This document shows, one piece after another, positions 8,585 to 17,074 of a DNA stretch of 64,000 nt; the stretch's first letter is position 1, and every line of letters begins with the position of its first letter. Origin of the DNA: Hyphomicrobiales bacterium (lineage in GTDB: Bacteria > Pseudomonadota > Alphaproteobacteria > Rhizobiales > Rhizobiaceae). The position numbers and the translations under genes were made by a program. The notes beneath the pieces are model-generated. The model made no database searches and had not been told where the DNA came from. It saw only the letters and a list, made by a program, of their open reading frames with translations. The stretch is taken from assembly GCA_900466475.1 (NCBI GenBank), contig UBMI01000010.1, positions 636,452 through 700,451 of the forward strand, in the 5' to 3' direction.

Positions 8585-9621
8585 GCGCTTCTCCGCACGC
8601 GATAGAGGATGATGGCGAAGGCCGGGGCGCCGAAGAGCGCTGTGACGACGCCGATCGGAAGGATCTGCTGCGGAATGATGATGCGCGAGACGATGTCGGC
8701 GCCGACCATGAAGATCGCCCCGCCAAGCGCCGTCGCCGGCAGCAGGCGGCCATGTGCGGGGCCGACGAGGAAGCGGGCGGCATGGGGAATGACGAGGCCG
8801 ACGAAGCCGATTGAGCCCACCATGCTGACGACGGCTGCGGTCATCGCCGCTGTCACGCCGAGCAGGGTGAACTGTACGCGGCGCACTGCAATGCCGAGGG
8901 AGGCTGCGGCATCCGTGCCGAAGGCGAAGGCATCGAGCGCACGCACATGGGCAAGGCAGACGACAAAGCCTGCCAGTGCGACCGGCACGGAGAGATAGAC
9001 ATCCGGCCAGCGCACGCCGGAAAGCGATCCCAGCAGCCAGAAGAGCACGCCGCGGGCCTGTTCGGCATTGGCCGAGGTCGTGACGATATAGGAGGTCAGC
9101 GCATTGAAGAGCTGCGAGCCCGCCACGCCGCAGAGAATGATGCGCTCGCTGGTGCCGCCGGCACCGGCTGCCAGCACACCGACCAGCAGGAAGGCGACGA
9201 CCGCGCCGATGAAGGCGCCGCTCGACAGGCCGAGTATGCCATAACCGAGGCCTAATATCATGACACTGACGGCACCCGTCGATGCGCCGGCCGAAATTCC
9301 GAGCACATAGGGTTCGGCAAGCGGGTTGCGCAGCAGCGCCTGCAGCACCGTGCCGCAGAGTGCCAGCGACGCACCGGCGCTTGCCGCCACCAGCGCGCGG
9401 CTGAGGCGGTAATCCCAGACGATGCCCTGATGGATGCGGCTGAGCTCGAATGCCGTGCCGAACAGGCGGTTGGAGACCGCTTCTGCCGTGGTGGCGAGCG
9501 GGATTGATATCTCGCCGATCGATACGGCGAGACTGATCATGATACCGAGCAGGAGGAGGGCGGCGATGGTGAGCGTGGCAAGCGCCCACCATTTCCTCTG
9601 TGGCAAGGCAGCCTGGCTCAC
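8581..9621 (-). CDS. FecCD-family ABC permease (BtuC-like)
   Basis: A 346-residue inner-membrane permease with about ten hydrophobic helices. Family markers include LRLPRA-like DYRLSRALVAA, NPLAEPYVLGISAGAS and FWLLGSLSGVRW. It forms the channel for a binding-protein-dependent metal-chelate or corrinoid importer. It overlaps the binding-protein stop and the ATPase start by 4 nt each, showing tight translational coupling. Confidence 0.92.
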   Translation of the reverse strand: MSQAALPQRKWWALATLTIAALLLLGIMISLAVSIGEISIPLATTAEAVSNRLFGTAFELSRIHQGIVWDYRLSRALVAASAGASLALCGTVLQALLRNPLAEPYVLGISAGASTGAVSVMILGLGYGILGLSSGAFIGAVVAFLLVGVLAAGAGGTSERIILCGVAGSQLFNALTSYIVTTSANAEQARGVLFWLLGSLSGVRWPDVYLSVPVALAGFVVCLAHVRALDAFAFGTDAAASLGIAVRRVQFTLLGVTAAMTAAVVSMVGSIGFVGLVIPHAARFLVGPAHGRLLPATALGGAIFMVGADIVSRIIIPQQILPIGVVTALFGAPAFAIILYRVRRSA

Positions 9622-10634
9622 TGGGCCAGACCGAAGGACTGGATGCCCTTTGCCAGCGTCTCGATGCCGTCGATGGTTCTGATCGTCGGGTTCATCGACT
9701 GCGCGTCCATCATGATGAAGCGCTTGTTCCTGACGGCATCGAGCTCTTTCGTAACCGGATCGTTTTCCAGGAAATCCACCTTCACCTTGGGATCATCGGC
9801 GGCATAGCGGCGGCGGTCCATGGTGGCGATGACGATGACGGCGGGATTGGCCTGCGCAATCGTTTCCCAGCCGACGAGGGGCCATTCCTCTTCCGTCGTG
9901 ACGACGTTCTTCGCCCCGAGCGTCTTCAGGATATAGGCTGGCGCGCTGTTCTTGCCGGCGATGAAGGCATCGCCTTTCACTTCCTTGCTGGAGAACCAGA
10001 AGACGACCGGCAGGTTCTTTGCCGCAGCACCGGCAACAGAGGCAACGGCCGCGGCCTCCCGCTTCTTCAGGTCGGCGATGACAGCATCGCCGCGATCCTT
10101 CACGTCGAAGATCTCGGAGAGTTCGGCGATTTCCTGATAGATCAGGTCCATCGTGAACAGTTCCTTGCGCACGCCATCGCCGCCATCGGTATTGATCTTG
10201 GCGACGCAATCGGCCGGCGCGACATAGGTGTTGATGCCGAGATCCCCAAACTGCTCGCGCTTGCCGACGGAGCCTTGCGTGCCGACATGCCATTCGAATT
10301 CGGCAGCCACCAGATCGGGCTCCGCGCCGACGACGGATTCGAAGCTCGGGTCATTGTCGGCCAGCCGTTTGATCCTGCTGTTGACATCGGCATATTGCGG
10401 CAGAACCGGGCCGACCCAGACGGCCGTGCCGGCGATCTTGTCGGCAAGGCCGAGCGAGAACAGCACTTCGGTCATGCCCTGGCCGATCGAGACGATCTTG
10501 GCCGGTGCCTTTTCGAAGGTGACCTGCTGGCCGCAATTGGTGAGGGTGAGGGGATATTGGGTGGCGGCAAGTGCGGGCGCAGCAAAGCCGGCCAGCCCGA
10601 GCGCGAGGGAAAAGCTCTTCAGAAGCTGTCGCAT
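9618..10634 (-). CDS. Periplasmic substrate-binding protein (BtuF-like)
   Basis: A 338-residue secreted protein with a signal peptide (cleavage near ALA-AT, residue 23) and two helix-linked lobes of the class III binding-protein fold. VSIGQGMTEVLFSLGL and DPSFESVVGAEPDLVAA are the usual lobe-1 markers. It lies 72 nt after the leader ORF stop and ~190 nt after the riboswitch, so its expression should fall when cobalamin is plentiful. Cobalamin or another corrinoid is the likely ligand. Confidence 0.9.
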   Translation of the reverse strand: MRQLLKSFSLALGLAGFAAPALAATQYPLTLTNCGQQVTFEKAPAKIVSIGQGMTEVLFSLGLADKIAGTAVWVGPVLPQYADVNSRIKRLADNDPSFESVVGAEPDLVAAEFEWHVGTQGSVGKREQFGDLGINTYVAPADCVAKINTDGGDGVRKELFTMDLIYQEIAELSEIFDVKDRGDAVIADLKKREAAAVASVAGAAAKNLPVVFWFSSKEVKGDAFIAGKNSAPAYILKTLGAKNVVTTEEEWPLVGWETIAQANPAVIVIATMDRRRYAADDPKVKVDFLENDPVTKELDAVRNKRFIMMDAQSMNPTIRTIDGIETLAKGIQSFGLAQ

Positions 10635-10705
10635 GGAAAACTCTCGATCAAAGGAAAAGGGCTAGCGGAATGCCGGCGCGCGAACGATGGCCAGCGAGCG
10701 GGAGG

Positions 10706-10771
10706 CTAGCGGCGGATCGTCCAATCGAGACGGATGGATGGCGGCAGGTGGGGAGGGGTCTCGTCAATCAT
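10706..10771 (-). CDS. Candidate 21-residue leader ORF
   Basis: An ATG at 10771 opens a 21-codon frame ending TAG. It is preceded by AAGGAG at 5 nt, a better ribosome site than that of the binding-protein gene. It sits between the riboswitch and btuF-like gene, just after a small hairpin. The Pro-rich product (MIDETPPHLPPSIRL...) resembles nothing I know. It could be a coupling or leader peptide through which the riboswitch controls translation, or chance. Confidence 0.45.
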   Translation of the reverse strand: MIDETPPHLPPSIRLDWTIRR

Positions 10772-10776
10772 GTCTG

Positions 10777-10802
10777 CTCCTTGTCCGGGCATCCCCGCCC
10801 GG
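10777..10802 (-). promoter_or_regulatory. Putative expression platform: hairpin plus Shine-Dalgarno
   Basis: On the minus strand CCGGGC-GGGGAT-GCCCGG forms a 6-bp stem (10785-10802) directly upstream of AAGGAG (10777-10782). It lies just after the B12 box and has no U tract, which suggests a translational rather than a terminator-type switch. The alternative pairing was not modelled. Confidence 0.5.
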
Positions 10803-10822
10803 CTTGATTGGATCGTGATCGA

Positions 10823-11041
10823 CGGCAGGTCTCCTGGCTCGCGAATATGTGCCGGTCATCTGCCTTCCCGCGAAATCGCAGTGGCACGGCCCTGAGGCCG
10901 AGGGCATGATCGCTGAAACGATCAACCCCGAGATCGACAATCCGCTTACAGTTGCGGGGGCAGCCACGGTCTCGGTCCCTCTTGGGTCGTCCTCACCGTG
11001 TTCCCTATTATTCCCCTCGGAGTTCTCTTCGGGGAACCGTC
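10823..11041 (-). promoter_or_regulatory. Cobalamin (AdoCbl) riboswitch
   Basis: The minus strand carries the conserved core in order: GGGAACACGGTG, then GCCCCCGCAACTGTAAGCGG, GCCACTG, GGGAAGGC and the B12 box AGCCAGGAGACCTGCC (within 10823-10842). It stands upstream of the binding protein/permease/ATPase operon, which it should repress when adenosylcobalamin is bound. Confidence 0.96.
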
Positions 11042-11113
11042 GCCTCGATCTATGACGCCGCCATGGGCGACGTCAAGCGCCGGAATGCGAAGTGTGTCGG
11101 GTCCGAGGCCGCC

Positions 11114-12346
11114 TTAGTGACTGGCGCCCGAGCCGCCGGCGGCGACAAGCGCGAAGGGCTGGCCCTCGACGGGGATCGTACGCACCTCCTTCAGCGTCTG
11201 CGTGCTGACGAGGCGAATCAAGCTGTGACGGGGATCGGTGATGGCGATATCATCGCCGGCAACGGCCAGCCGCGGACGCGGATCGCGCCAATGACCATCC
11301 TTGCTGTAGGGCTCGGTCACGGTTTCCGATCTGACGATCTCGCCCTTGACTGTATCGAGCAGATGCAGCCTGCCATCTTCGGTGAGGATATAGGCATTCT
11401 GAAACTTTGCCGGATCGAGCACAAAATCGACGCGCCGCGTTGGAAGGTCGATGATGCGATAAGGTGCGTCCGTATTATCAGGATCGATCAGCGCCAGCTT
11501 GTCCTCTCCGTAATTGCCGAGGAAGAACTGCATCGAGCGGCCGCCGAGCAGCGTCGAGACCTTGCCCCGCGGCAGCGATGCGCCATAGGCGAGCATTTCC
11601 ACGCTCGGGCCTTCCGCGCCGCCGGGGCGGGCGATGAGCACGCCTTCCTCGCAACCGAAGGCGACGAGGCGGGCGGAGGTTGCCTCGCCATGCAGGCCGG
11701 TGCAGGGCGCGACATCGCCGATCTGCCGGCCATCCCGGTCGAGCACCCGCAGGCCCAGGCGTGGCGGCAGTTCGCCCTCCTTGACCGGCGCCTGCATGTT
11801 CGGCACGGAGACCAGCAGGTGATTGCCCATCGGCACAGCGACGCCGTGATGGGCGGCGATGGTGTTGACAGCTTTCGGCTCCGGCTTTTCCTGCAGCAGG
11901 CTGCTCTCCTTCAAGAGATCGAAGCGGTCGGTCCGGTCGTAGAAAATCGCCACGTCATCGCCATGCGTCACCACATGGCCCGGCTTCTCGCCCTTTATCG
12001 TCGCGCCGATCAGCTTCGGCGGCGCCACCTCGAGATCGCGATGCTCTCCATGATCGGAAAGGGCAATGCCGGTATCGATGGCATGAACGACATTCTCTTC
12101 GCCCTGGACGGCAAAGACCGTGCGCCCGGTGTCGCTCAGCGACAGGGCGGCATAACCCTTGAGATCGAAGCGGCCGATCTGTCTGCCGCTCGCAAGATCG
12201 ATGGCGTGGACGACCGGCAGGCTGTGATCAGCCACGAAAAGCCGCCAACTCTCCTGCTGTTCCTCCTCGGCGCGGGAAGCCGATGGCAAGGTGGCGGATG
12301 TGAGCGCAGTGGCGACTGCGAAGATAGCGAAAAGGTGCCGGGCCAT
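11114..12346 (-). CDS. AztD-like periplasmic zinc metallochaperone (beta-propeller)
   Basis: A 410-residue exported protein with a signal peptide (cleavage near SRAEE) and repeated blades such as VVHAIDLASGRQIGRFDLKGYAA, as in AztD, which hands zinc to the periplasmic receptor of the AztABC importer. His residues are spread over several blades (HGEH, GHVVTHGD, DGHW) and at the C-terminus (SGASH). No aztABC is adjacent. Two Zur-like palindromes lie just upstream. It is on the same strand as the B12 operon but upstream of the riboswitch. Confidence 0.72.
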   Translation of the reverse strand: MARHLFAIFAVATALTSATLPSASRAEEEQQESWRLFVADHSLPVVHAIDLASGRQIGRFDLKGYAALSLSDTGRTVFAVQGEENVVHAIDTGIALSDHGEHRDLEVAPPKLIGATIKGEKPGHVVTHGDDVAIFYDRTDRFDLLKESSLLQEKPEPKAVNTIAAHHGVAVPMGNHLLVSVPNMQAPVKEGELPPRLGLRVLDRDGRQIGDVAPCTGLHGEATSARLVAFGCEEGVLIARPGGAEGPSVEMLAYGASLPRGKVSTLLGGRSMQFFLGNYGEDKLALIDPDNTDAPYRIIDLPTRRVDFVLDPAKFQNAYILTEDGRLHLLDTVKGEIVRSETVTEPYSKDGHWRDPRPRLAVAGDDIAITDPRHSLIRLVSTQTLKEVRTIPVEGQPFALVAAGGSGASH

Positions 12347-12359
12347 GAAATCTCCTTTA

Positions 12360-12397
12360 ATGTAATAACATTACATCCTTGTTGTTATAAAGTTACA
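12360..12397 (-). promoter_or_regulatory. Two Zur-like operator sites
   Basis: ATGTAAT-N3-ATTACAT (12360-12376) is a perfect 7-bp inverted repeat. A second, imperfect TGTTATAAAGTTACA follows at 12383-12397. Both lie 14-51 nt upstream of the zinc chaperone start and resemble the AT-rich TGTTAT/ATAACA boxes of Zur. Binding by Zur is inferred from sequence form and the gene downstream. Confidence 0.6.
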
Positions 12398-12444
12398 TTT
12401 GCCTTGTCCAGTCGCGGATGTCGAATTTTTGAGAAATTCAGGGC

Positions 12445-12475
12445 GCCGGCCTTGTTCGATGTCTGGCCGGCTTTT
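12445..12475 (+). terminator. Terminator-like hairpin upstream of the alcohol dehydrogenase
   Basis: GCCGGCC, a 13-nt loop, GGCCGGC, then TTTT. The 7-bp stem with T run reads in the plus direction in the 304-nt spacer before the dehydrogenase. No plus-strand gene ends just upstream, so it may act as a leader attenuator or be incidental. The rest of the spacer shows only the Zur-like sites. Confidence 0.35.
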
Positions 12476-12650
12476 CATCATGACCGGATAGCGGTGTATG
12501 ACGCAGGCCATCGATAAGCGATTGCTGATCGCAGCTCACAAGCCTTTCCCGCATTCCTCGTCTAATCCGGATAATTCATCGACGCTATATCCCATCCGGC
12601 ACAGCTTCTGGTGCCCGTCAGCATTCAACAGCCTTGCAGGGGATAAACCA

Positions 12651-13709
12651 TTGAGAACATCAGCATTTGCCGCAACCGATGCGAATACGCCGTTGCACCC
12701 TTTCTCCTTCGATCGCCGGGACCTGCGTCCCGAGGACGTGGCGATCGATATTCTCTATTGCGGCGTCTGCCATACGGACCTGCACATGGCCCGCAACGAC
12801 TGGGGCTTTTCGGCCTATCCGGTCGTGCCGGGCCATGAGATTGTCGGGCGGGTGTCTGCCGTCGGGAGCGCCGTTTCACGCTTCAAGGCGGGCGACAATG
12901 TTGCCGTCGGCACGATCGTCGACAGCTGCATGGAGTGCCCCAACTGCCGGCGCAACGAAGAGCAGATGTGCTACAAGGGCGTGACCGTCACCTATAACGG
13001 CCAGGACCGGGTGACGGGCGAGATCACCTATGGCGGCTATTCAGATCATATCGTCGTGCGCGAGGAATTCGTTCTCAGCGTGCCCGACGGGCTGGACCTT
13101 TCGCGGGTTGGGCCGCTGCTCTGCGCCGGCATTACCACCTATTCGCCGCTGCGTACGTGGAATGTCGGTCCCGGCAGCCGGGTGGGCGTGATCGGGCTCG
13201 GCGGGCTCGGGCATCTCGCCGTCAAGTTCGCTTCGGCGCTGGGTGCCGAGGTGACTGTGCTGACGCGCTCGGCTGGCAAGGCCGCGACGGCGCGCGAACT
13301 CGGTGCCGACAAGGTGCTGCTGTCGACCGATGCCAAGGCGATGGAGGCTGCGGCCTTCGCCTTCGACGTGATCATCGATACCGTGCCTTACGAGCATGAT
13401 CTCGGCCCCTATCTCGACACACTCGATTCCGACGGCACGCTGGTCATTGCCGGCTCGCTGGTCGATACGCCGAAATTCAGCAATCTGCCGCTGATCAGCG
13501 GGCGTCGGCGCATTGCCGGCACGCCGAGCGGCGGGATCAGGCAGACGCAGGAAATGCTGGATTTCTGCGGCCGCAAGAACATCCTGCCCGAATGCGAGAT
13601 GATTGCCATGGGCGATATCGCCAAAGCCTTCGAGCGGCTGGAGCGCGGCGATGTGCGCTACCGTTTCGTTATCGACATGGCAACGATGCCGACGGCGCAG
13701 GCGGCCTGA
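12651..13709 (+). CDS. Zinc-dependent NAD(P) alcohol dehydrogenase (YahK/CAD-like)
   Basis: A 352-residue enzyme that interconverts aldehydes and alcohols. Catalytic zinc ligands appear in CGVCHTDLH and PGHEIVG; the structural zinc Cys4 set is in CMECPNCRRNEEQMC; the NADP site is IGLGGLGHLAVKFA. The TTG at 12651 follows AGGGG and gives the family's usual N-terminus (RTSAFAATD...) and length. An ATG at 12498 would add 51 residues unlike the family. It is convergent with the LysR gene, with 6 nt between stops. Confidence 0.9.
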   Translation: MRTSAFAATDANTPLHPFSFDRRDLRPEDVAIDILYCGVCHTDLHMARNDWGFSAYPVVPGHEIVGRVSAVGSAVSRFKAGDNVAVGTIVDSCMECPNCRRNEEQMCYKGVTVTYNGQDRVTGEITYGGYSDHIVVREEFVLSVPDGLDLSRVGPLLCAGITTYSPLRTWNVGPGSRVGVIGLGGLGHLAVKFASALGAEVTVLTRSAGKAATARELGADKVLLSTDAKAMEAAAFAFDVIIDTVPYEHDLGPYLDTLDSDGTLVIAGSLVDTPKFSNLPLISGRRRIAGTPSGGIRQTQEMLDFCGRKNILPECEMIAMGDIAKAFERLERGDVRYRFVIDMATMPTAQAA

Positions 13710-13715
13710 CGTCGC

Positions 13716-14615
13716 TCACCGTTTCGGAATGGCGCGCAGCGCTTCCACGAAGACAGAAAGGGCCGGCGGCATCTGTCGCCGGCTCGGATAATAGATGGAA
13801 TAGCCGGTGAATGGCGGGCAATAGTCTTCCAGCACGCGGATCAGCCGGCCGCTTCTGATATGCTCGGCGGTAAAGTCCTCGAAGACATAGACGAGGCCGG
13901 AGCCTGACAGCGCCGCTTCGACCATCATGTCCGAATCGTTGACCATGAAGCTGCCGGAGACCTTCACTTCGATATCGCGGCCGTCCTCGGTGAATTCCCA
14001 GGCATAGGCGCCCCCTACAGAGGTCATGTAATAGGTCACGCAATCGTGGTCGGCGAGGTCGCGCGGGGTTTTCGGTATCGGGTGGCGGGCGAAATATTCG
14101 GGCGAGCCGACGATCGCCGCGCGGATATCCGGTCCGATGCGCAGGCCCACCATATCCTTGTCGATGCGTTCGCCGAAGCGAATGCCGGCATCGAAGCGCG
14201 AGGCGACGATATCCTCGAACCGATCGCCGATGATGAGCTCCACGCGGATATCCGGGTAGGTGCGGTGAAATGCCGGCAGGATCGGCATGACGAGCGATGT
14301 CGCGGCATGTTTGCCCGCGGTGATGCGCACGGTGCCGGAGGGCTTTTCCCTGAGATTGCCGAGTTCCTGCAGGCCGCGATTGATCTCGGCAAAAGCGGGC
14401 TGGAGGGTGAGAAGCAGGCGCTCGCCAGCCTCTGTCGTGGCCACGCTGCGGGTGGTGCGGGCGAGAAGGCGCATGCCGAGCCGCTCCTCCAGCTGGCGCA
14501 TCATGTGGCTGAGACCGGAGGAAGAGATGCCGAGCCGGGCGGCGGCCCTGGTGAAGCTGCGCTCCTCGGCAACGATGAGGAAGGCGGCGAGATCATCGAA
14601 ATCGTGACGCTTCAT
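13716..14615 (-). CDS. LysR-family transcriptional regulator
   Basis: A 299-residue LysR-type regulator with an N-terminal winged helix (DDLAAFLIVAEERSFTRAA, then LGISSSGLSHMMRQLEERLG) and an effector-binding domain from about residue 90. Sequence style matches the subgroup that regulates neighbouring oxidoreductases or efflux genes. It may serve the convergent dehydrogenase or the divergent YidB-family gene; sequence does not decide. Confidence 0.92.
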   Translation of the reverse strand: MKRHDFDDLAAFLIVAEERSFTRAAARLGISSSGLSHMMRQLEERLGMRLLARTTRSVATTEAGERLLLTLQPAFAEINRGLQELGNLREKPSGTVRITAGKHAATSLVMPILPAFHRTYPDIRVELIIGDRFEDIVASRFDAGIRFGERIDKDMVGLRIGPDIRAAIVGSPEYFARHPIPKTPRDLADHDCVTYYMTSVGGAYAWEFTEDGRDIEVKVSGSFMVNDSDMMVEAALSGSGLVYVFEDFTAEHIRSGRLIRVLEDYCPPFTGYSIYYPSRRQMPPALSVFVEALRAIPKR

Positions 14616-14791
14616 TGCTGATCTGTCTTCAGGAGTGAAAGGGAATGCGGCGGCTGCCTCACATATTTAGGGCAGGGGCGAGGGTGCCTGCAAGATCGGT
14701 GCCCGGTGCGACCCTTGGTCCTGCAAATCCGCAATGACACTAATTTGACTCCGTGCTAATGTAGAATCTGCTGATGGTCGGAGGAGTAACC

Positions 14792-15136
14792 ATGAGTATT
14801 TTCGATGGCTTAGGCGGCGTTCTCTCTGACGTGCTTGCCGGCAGGCAAGTCGATTACGTCGCAGTTGCAACCAGAATATTCGACAATGCCGGCGGCCTGC
14901 AGGGCATTGTCTCCCAACTCAATTCGGCGGGTCTCGGCCAGCAGGTTTCATCCTGGATCGGCACCGGCCACAATCTCCCGGTATCGGCAGAACAGATCGA
15001 GGCAGCCTTGTCCTCCGATCAACTGCGCGACCTTGCCGCCAAGTTCGGCGTCAACACCGACGAGGTCTCCAAGCTGCTTGCCGAGCATCTGCCGCAAGCG
15101 GTCGATGCGGCAACGCCCAATGGTACCGTTTCGTAA
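14792..15136 (+). CDS. YidB-family (DUF937) protein
   Basis: A 114-residue cytosolic protein with the family's pattern: an opening MSIFDGLGG helix, NAGGLQGIVSQLNSAGLGQQVSSWIGTG, the LPVSAEQIEAAL segment and a C-terminal helix ending in the AEHLPQAVD motif. The molecular role is not established. The start at 14792 is preceded by GGAGGAG; an in-frame ATG at 14774 has no ribosome site. Confidence 0.88.
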   Translation: MSIFDGLGGVLSDVLAGRQVDYVAVATRIFDNAGGLQGIVSQLNSAGLGQQVSSWIGTGHNLPVSAEQIEAALSSDQLRDLAAKFGVNTDEVSKLLAEHLPQAVDAATPNGTVS

Positions 15137-15215
15137 GCCTGGAAGATGCGGGGCCACGGTGATGCGCGGCCCCGATGACGTGCGTGCCTTGACTGCCCCC
15201 AACCGAGGATATCCC

Positions 15216-15674
15216 ATGATTGCGAGATTGCTTGTGCCCGCTTCCGCCGGAGCGTTGATTGCCGCCGCCTTCTTCGTCTCTCCGGCCTCTGCGCTGACCA
15301 TGAAGGAATGCAGCGCCAAATATCAGACGGCCAAGGCCGATGGCTCGGCCAAGGACATGAAGTGGAACGATTTCCGGGCGAAATTCTGCGGCGCTGATGC
15401 GGCCGCTGAAGATGCCGCCGATGACAAGGCAGTCGCCGCAACCACGGACAAAGAGCCCGCAAAGGCGACGATGAAGGCGCCCAAGGGCGTGACCATGCCG
15501 AAGGCGATCGACAAGAAATATGCAAGCGAAACGCCTGCCAAGGGCCGGCTGCATACCTGCGTCGACAGCTACCATGCCAACAAGGATGCCGGCACGCTCA
15601 ACGATCTGAAGTGGATCCAGAAGGGCGGCGGCTACTGGAGCCTCTGCAATACGGCGCTCAAGGCCGGCGGCTGA
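15216..15674 (+). CDS. Secreted small protein with two copies of a Cys/Trp motif
   Basis: A 152-residue protein with a signal peptide (cleavage near ASA-LT). A related motif occurs near each end: C-SAKYQTAKADG...MKWNDFRAKFC, and C-VDSYHANKDAG...LKWIQKGG...SLC. They are separated by a Lys/Ala-rich linker, so two disulfide-linked modules are likely. The function is unknown. It follows the YidB-family gene by 79 nt and ends at a strong hairpin shared with clpP. Confidence 0.75.
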   Translation: MIARLLVPASAGALIAAAFFVSPASALTMKECSAKYQTAKADGSAKDMKWNDFRAKFCGADAAAEDAADDKAVAATTDKEPAKATMKAPKGVTMPKAIDKKYASETPAKGRLHTCVDSYHANKDAGTLNDLKWIQKGGGYWSLCNTALKAGG

Positions 15675-15690
15675 GGCTTAACCGAACGGA

Positions 15691-15720
15691 GTCGATGTCA
15701 TCGATAGATGGCATCGACTA
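15691..15720. terminator. Bidirectional hairpin overlapping clpP stop
   Basis: AGTCGATGTCATC-GATA-GATGGCATCGACT forms a 13-bp stem with one T-G pair and a tetraloop. It separates the convergent secreted-protein and clpP genes and includes the clpP stop codon. Confidence 0.7.
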
Positions 15721-16338
15721 TTCCGGCATGGCCTCCGTCGGTTCTTCGCGATCCTGCAGGATGCGGTCGATGAGGCCCCATTCCAGGGCTTCCTCGGCCG
15801 TCATGAAGCGGTCGCGGTCCATCGCCTGTTCGAACTCATCATAGGATCGCCCGCAATGCTCGGCGTAGAGGCCGGTCATGCGCAGCTTGATCTTCCGGAT
15901 TTCTTCGGCATGGATGAAGATATCGGACGCTTGTCCCTGGAAGCCGCCGAGGGGCTGGTGGATGAGGATGCTGGCATTGGGGAGTGCCGCCCTCTCGCCC
16001 GGCTGGCCGGCCATCAGCAGGAAGGAGCCCATCGAGCGCGCCGTTCCCATGCAGAGCGTATGCACCGGCGCGCGGATGAAGCGCATCGTGTCGTACATGG
16101 CAAAGCCGCTGGTGACGACGCCGCCCGGCGAGTTGATATAGAGATTGATCGGCTTCTTCGGGTTTTCCGCTTCGAGGAACAGAAGCTGGGCGCAGACGAG
16201 GGCGGAGACAGTGTCGTTGATCTCGCCGTTCAGAAAGATGATCCGCTCGCGCAGGAGGCGGGAGTAAATGTCGAAGGATCGCTCCCCTCGGGAGGATTGT
16301 TCGACGACCATGGGGACGAGTTGCATCGCTTCGCGCAT
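15718..16338 (-). CDS. clpP: ATP-dependent Clp protease proteolytic subunit (paralogue)
   Basis: A 206-residue serine protease subunit of the barrel that works with ClpA or ClpX. The catalytic triad is intact: Ser in ARSMGSFLLMAG, His in ILIHQPLGG, and Asp in DRDRFMTAEEALEWGLID. No tig, clpX or lon genes are near, so this is probably one of the extra ClpP copies common in rhizobia. It lies 48 nt downstream of the ArsR/SRPBCC pair and may be partly co-transcribed with it. Confidence 0.93.
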   Translation of the reverse strand: MREAMQLVPMVVEQSSRGERSFDIYSRLLRERIIFLNGEINDTVSALVCAQLLFLEAENPKKPINLYINSPGGVVTSGFAMYDTMRFIRAPVHTLCMGTARSMGSFLLMAGQPGERAALPNASILIHQPLGGFQGQASDIFIHAEEIRKIKLRMTGLYAEHCGRSYDEFEQAMDRDRFMTAEEALEWGLIDRILQDREEPTEAMPE

Positions 16339-16386
16339 CGGCGAACTCCAATTTTCCGGTGATTGATGGGGGAGAGGCCTGCCGCG

Positions 16387-16758
16387 TCAGGCGGCGAGCA
16401 TCATGGTCCGGCTGTTGCCGTTGGCGACCGATTTCCTCAGCTGCTCGACAGTGGCGCCGGTCAGCTCGTGGACGATCCGCAGACTGGTTCCGCCGGCTGG
16501 ATTCGGCGCGATCGTGAAGGTGACCGTACTTTCGAGGTAGGGCGGGGCATCGTCGCGCAATCGGTAGCGGATTTCCTTGCCCGGTGTCTCCGAGACGGAT
16601 TGCGGCTCGGCAAGCGCTTCCTTCGGCAGCCATTTCTCGCGGAATTCCGCAATGCTGATCGCCCGCCAGACCTTTTCCGGCGGCGCATCCAGCTCGTATT
16701 TCTGTTCGAACCCGGTTTGCGGCGCCCTGGCCTGTATCTCGGCCTTCATTTCGTTCAT
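16387..16758 (-). CDS. SRPBCC (AHSA1/START-like) domain protein
   Basis: A 123-residue single-domain helix-grip protein. EQKYELDAPPEKVWRAIS opens the domain and the C-terminal amphipathic helix (VEQLRKSVANG) closes it. These proteins bind hydrophobic ligands in a cavity. The start at 16758 overlaps the ArsR stop by 4 nt. ArsR-SRPBCC pairs are a common two-gene unit in which the regulator represses both genes. Confidence 0.88.
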   Translation of the reverse strand: MNEMKAEIQARAPQTGFEQKYELDAPPEKVWRAISIAEFREKWLPKEALAEPQSVSETPGKEIRYRLRDDAPPYLESTVTFTIAPNPAGGTSLRIVHELTGATVEQLRKSVANGNSRTMMLAA

Positions 16759-17069
16759 TGGTCCATATCCTTCAGCAAGAGCTTCAGAGCATCGATACGG
16801 GCTGGCCAGTAGGCGCGGTATTTCGCCAGCCATTGGGCGATGAGGGCAAGCCCCTCGGGATCGACCTCGTAATTCACGAAACGGCCCTCCTTCTGTTCGC
16901 GCACCAGCCGTGCCGACCGCAGCACCGCGAGATGCTGGGACATGGCCGGCTGGCTGATATCCATGCCCTGGCGAAGGGCGCTGGCATTCATGCTGCCGTT
17001 CGCCAGCTTTTCGAAGATCGTGCGGCGGGTCGGGTCGGCGAGAGCGCGAAAGATATCATGTTCCATCAT
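16755..17069 (-). CDS. ArsR-family transcriptional repressor
   Basis: A 104-residue winged-helix protein with DPTRRTIFEKLANG, a recognition helix QPAMSQHLAVLRSARLV and a beta wing EGRFVNYEV. There is no CxC metal site at the helix, so it belongs to the non-metal ArsR group coupled to SRPBCC genes. A perfect 8-bp inverted repeat just upstream of the start (17075-17096) is the likely operator for autorepression. Confidence 0.92.
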   Translation of the reverse strand: MMEHDIFRALADPTRRTIFEKLANGSMNASALRQGMDISQPAMSQHLAVLRSARLVREQKEGRFVNYEVDPEGLALIAQWLAKYRAYWPARIDALKLLLKDMDQ

Positions 17070-17074
17070 GACAA

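Noticed and set aside
7820..9592. Minus-strand frame that runs through the permease region into the ATPase
   Set aside because: Only the last 254 codons are the real ATPase (from 8584). The upstream part is an Arg/His-rich alternate frame of the permease.
10952..12517. Plus-strand open frame across the riboswitch and AztD-like gene
   Set aside because: It is antisense to a strong riboswitch and a protein with signal peptide and beta-propeller repeats.
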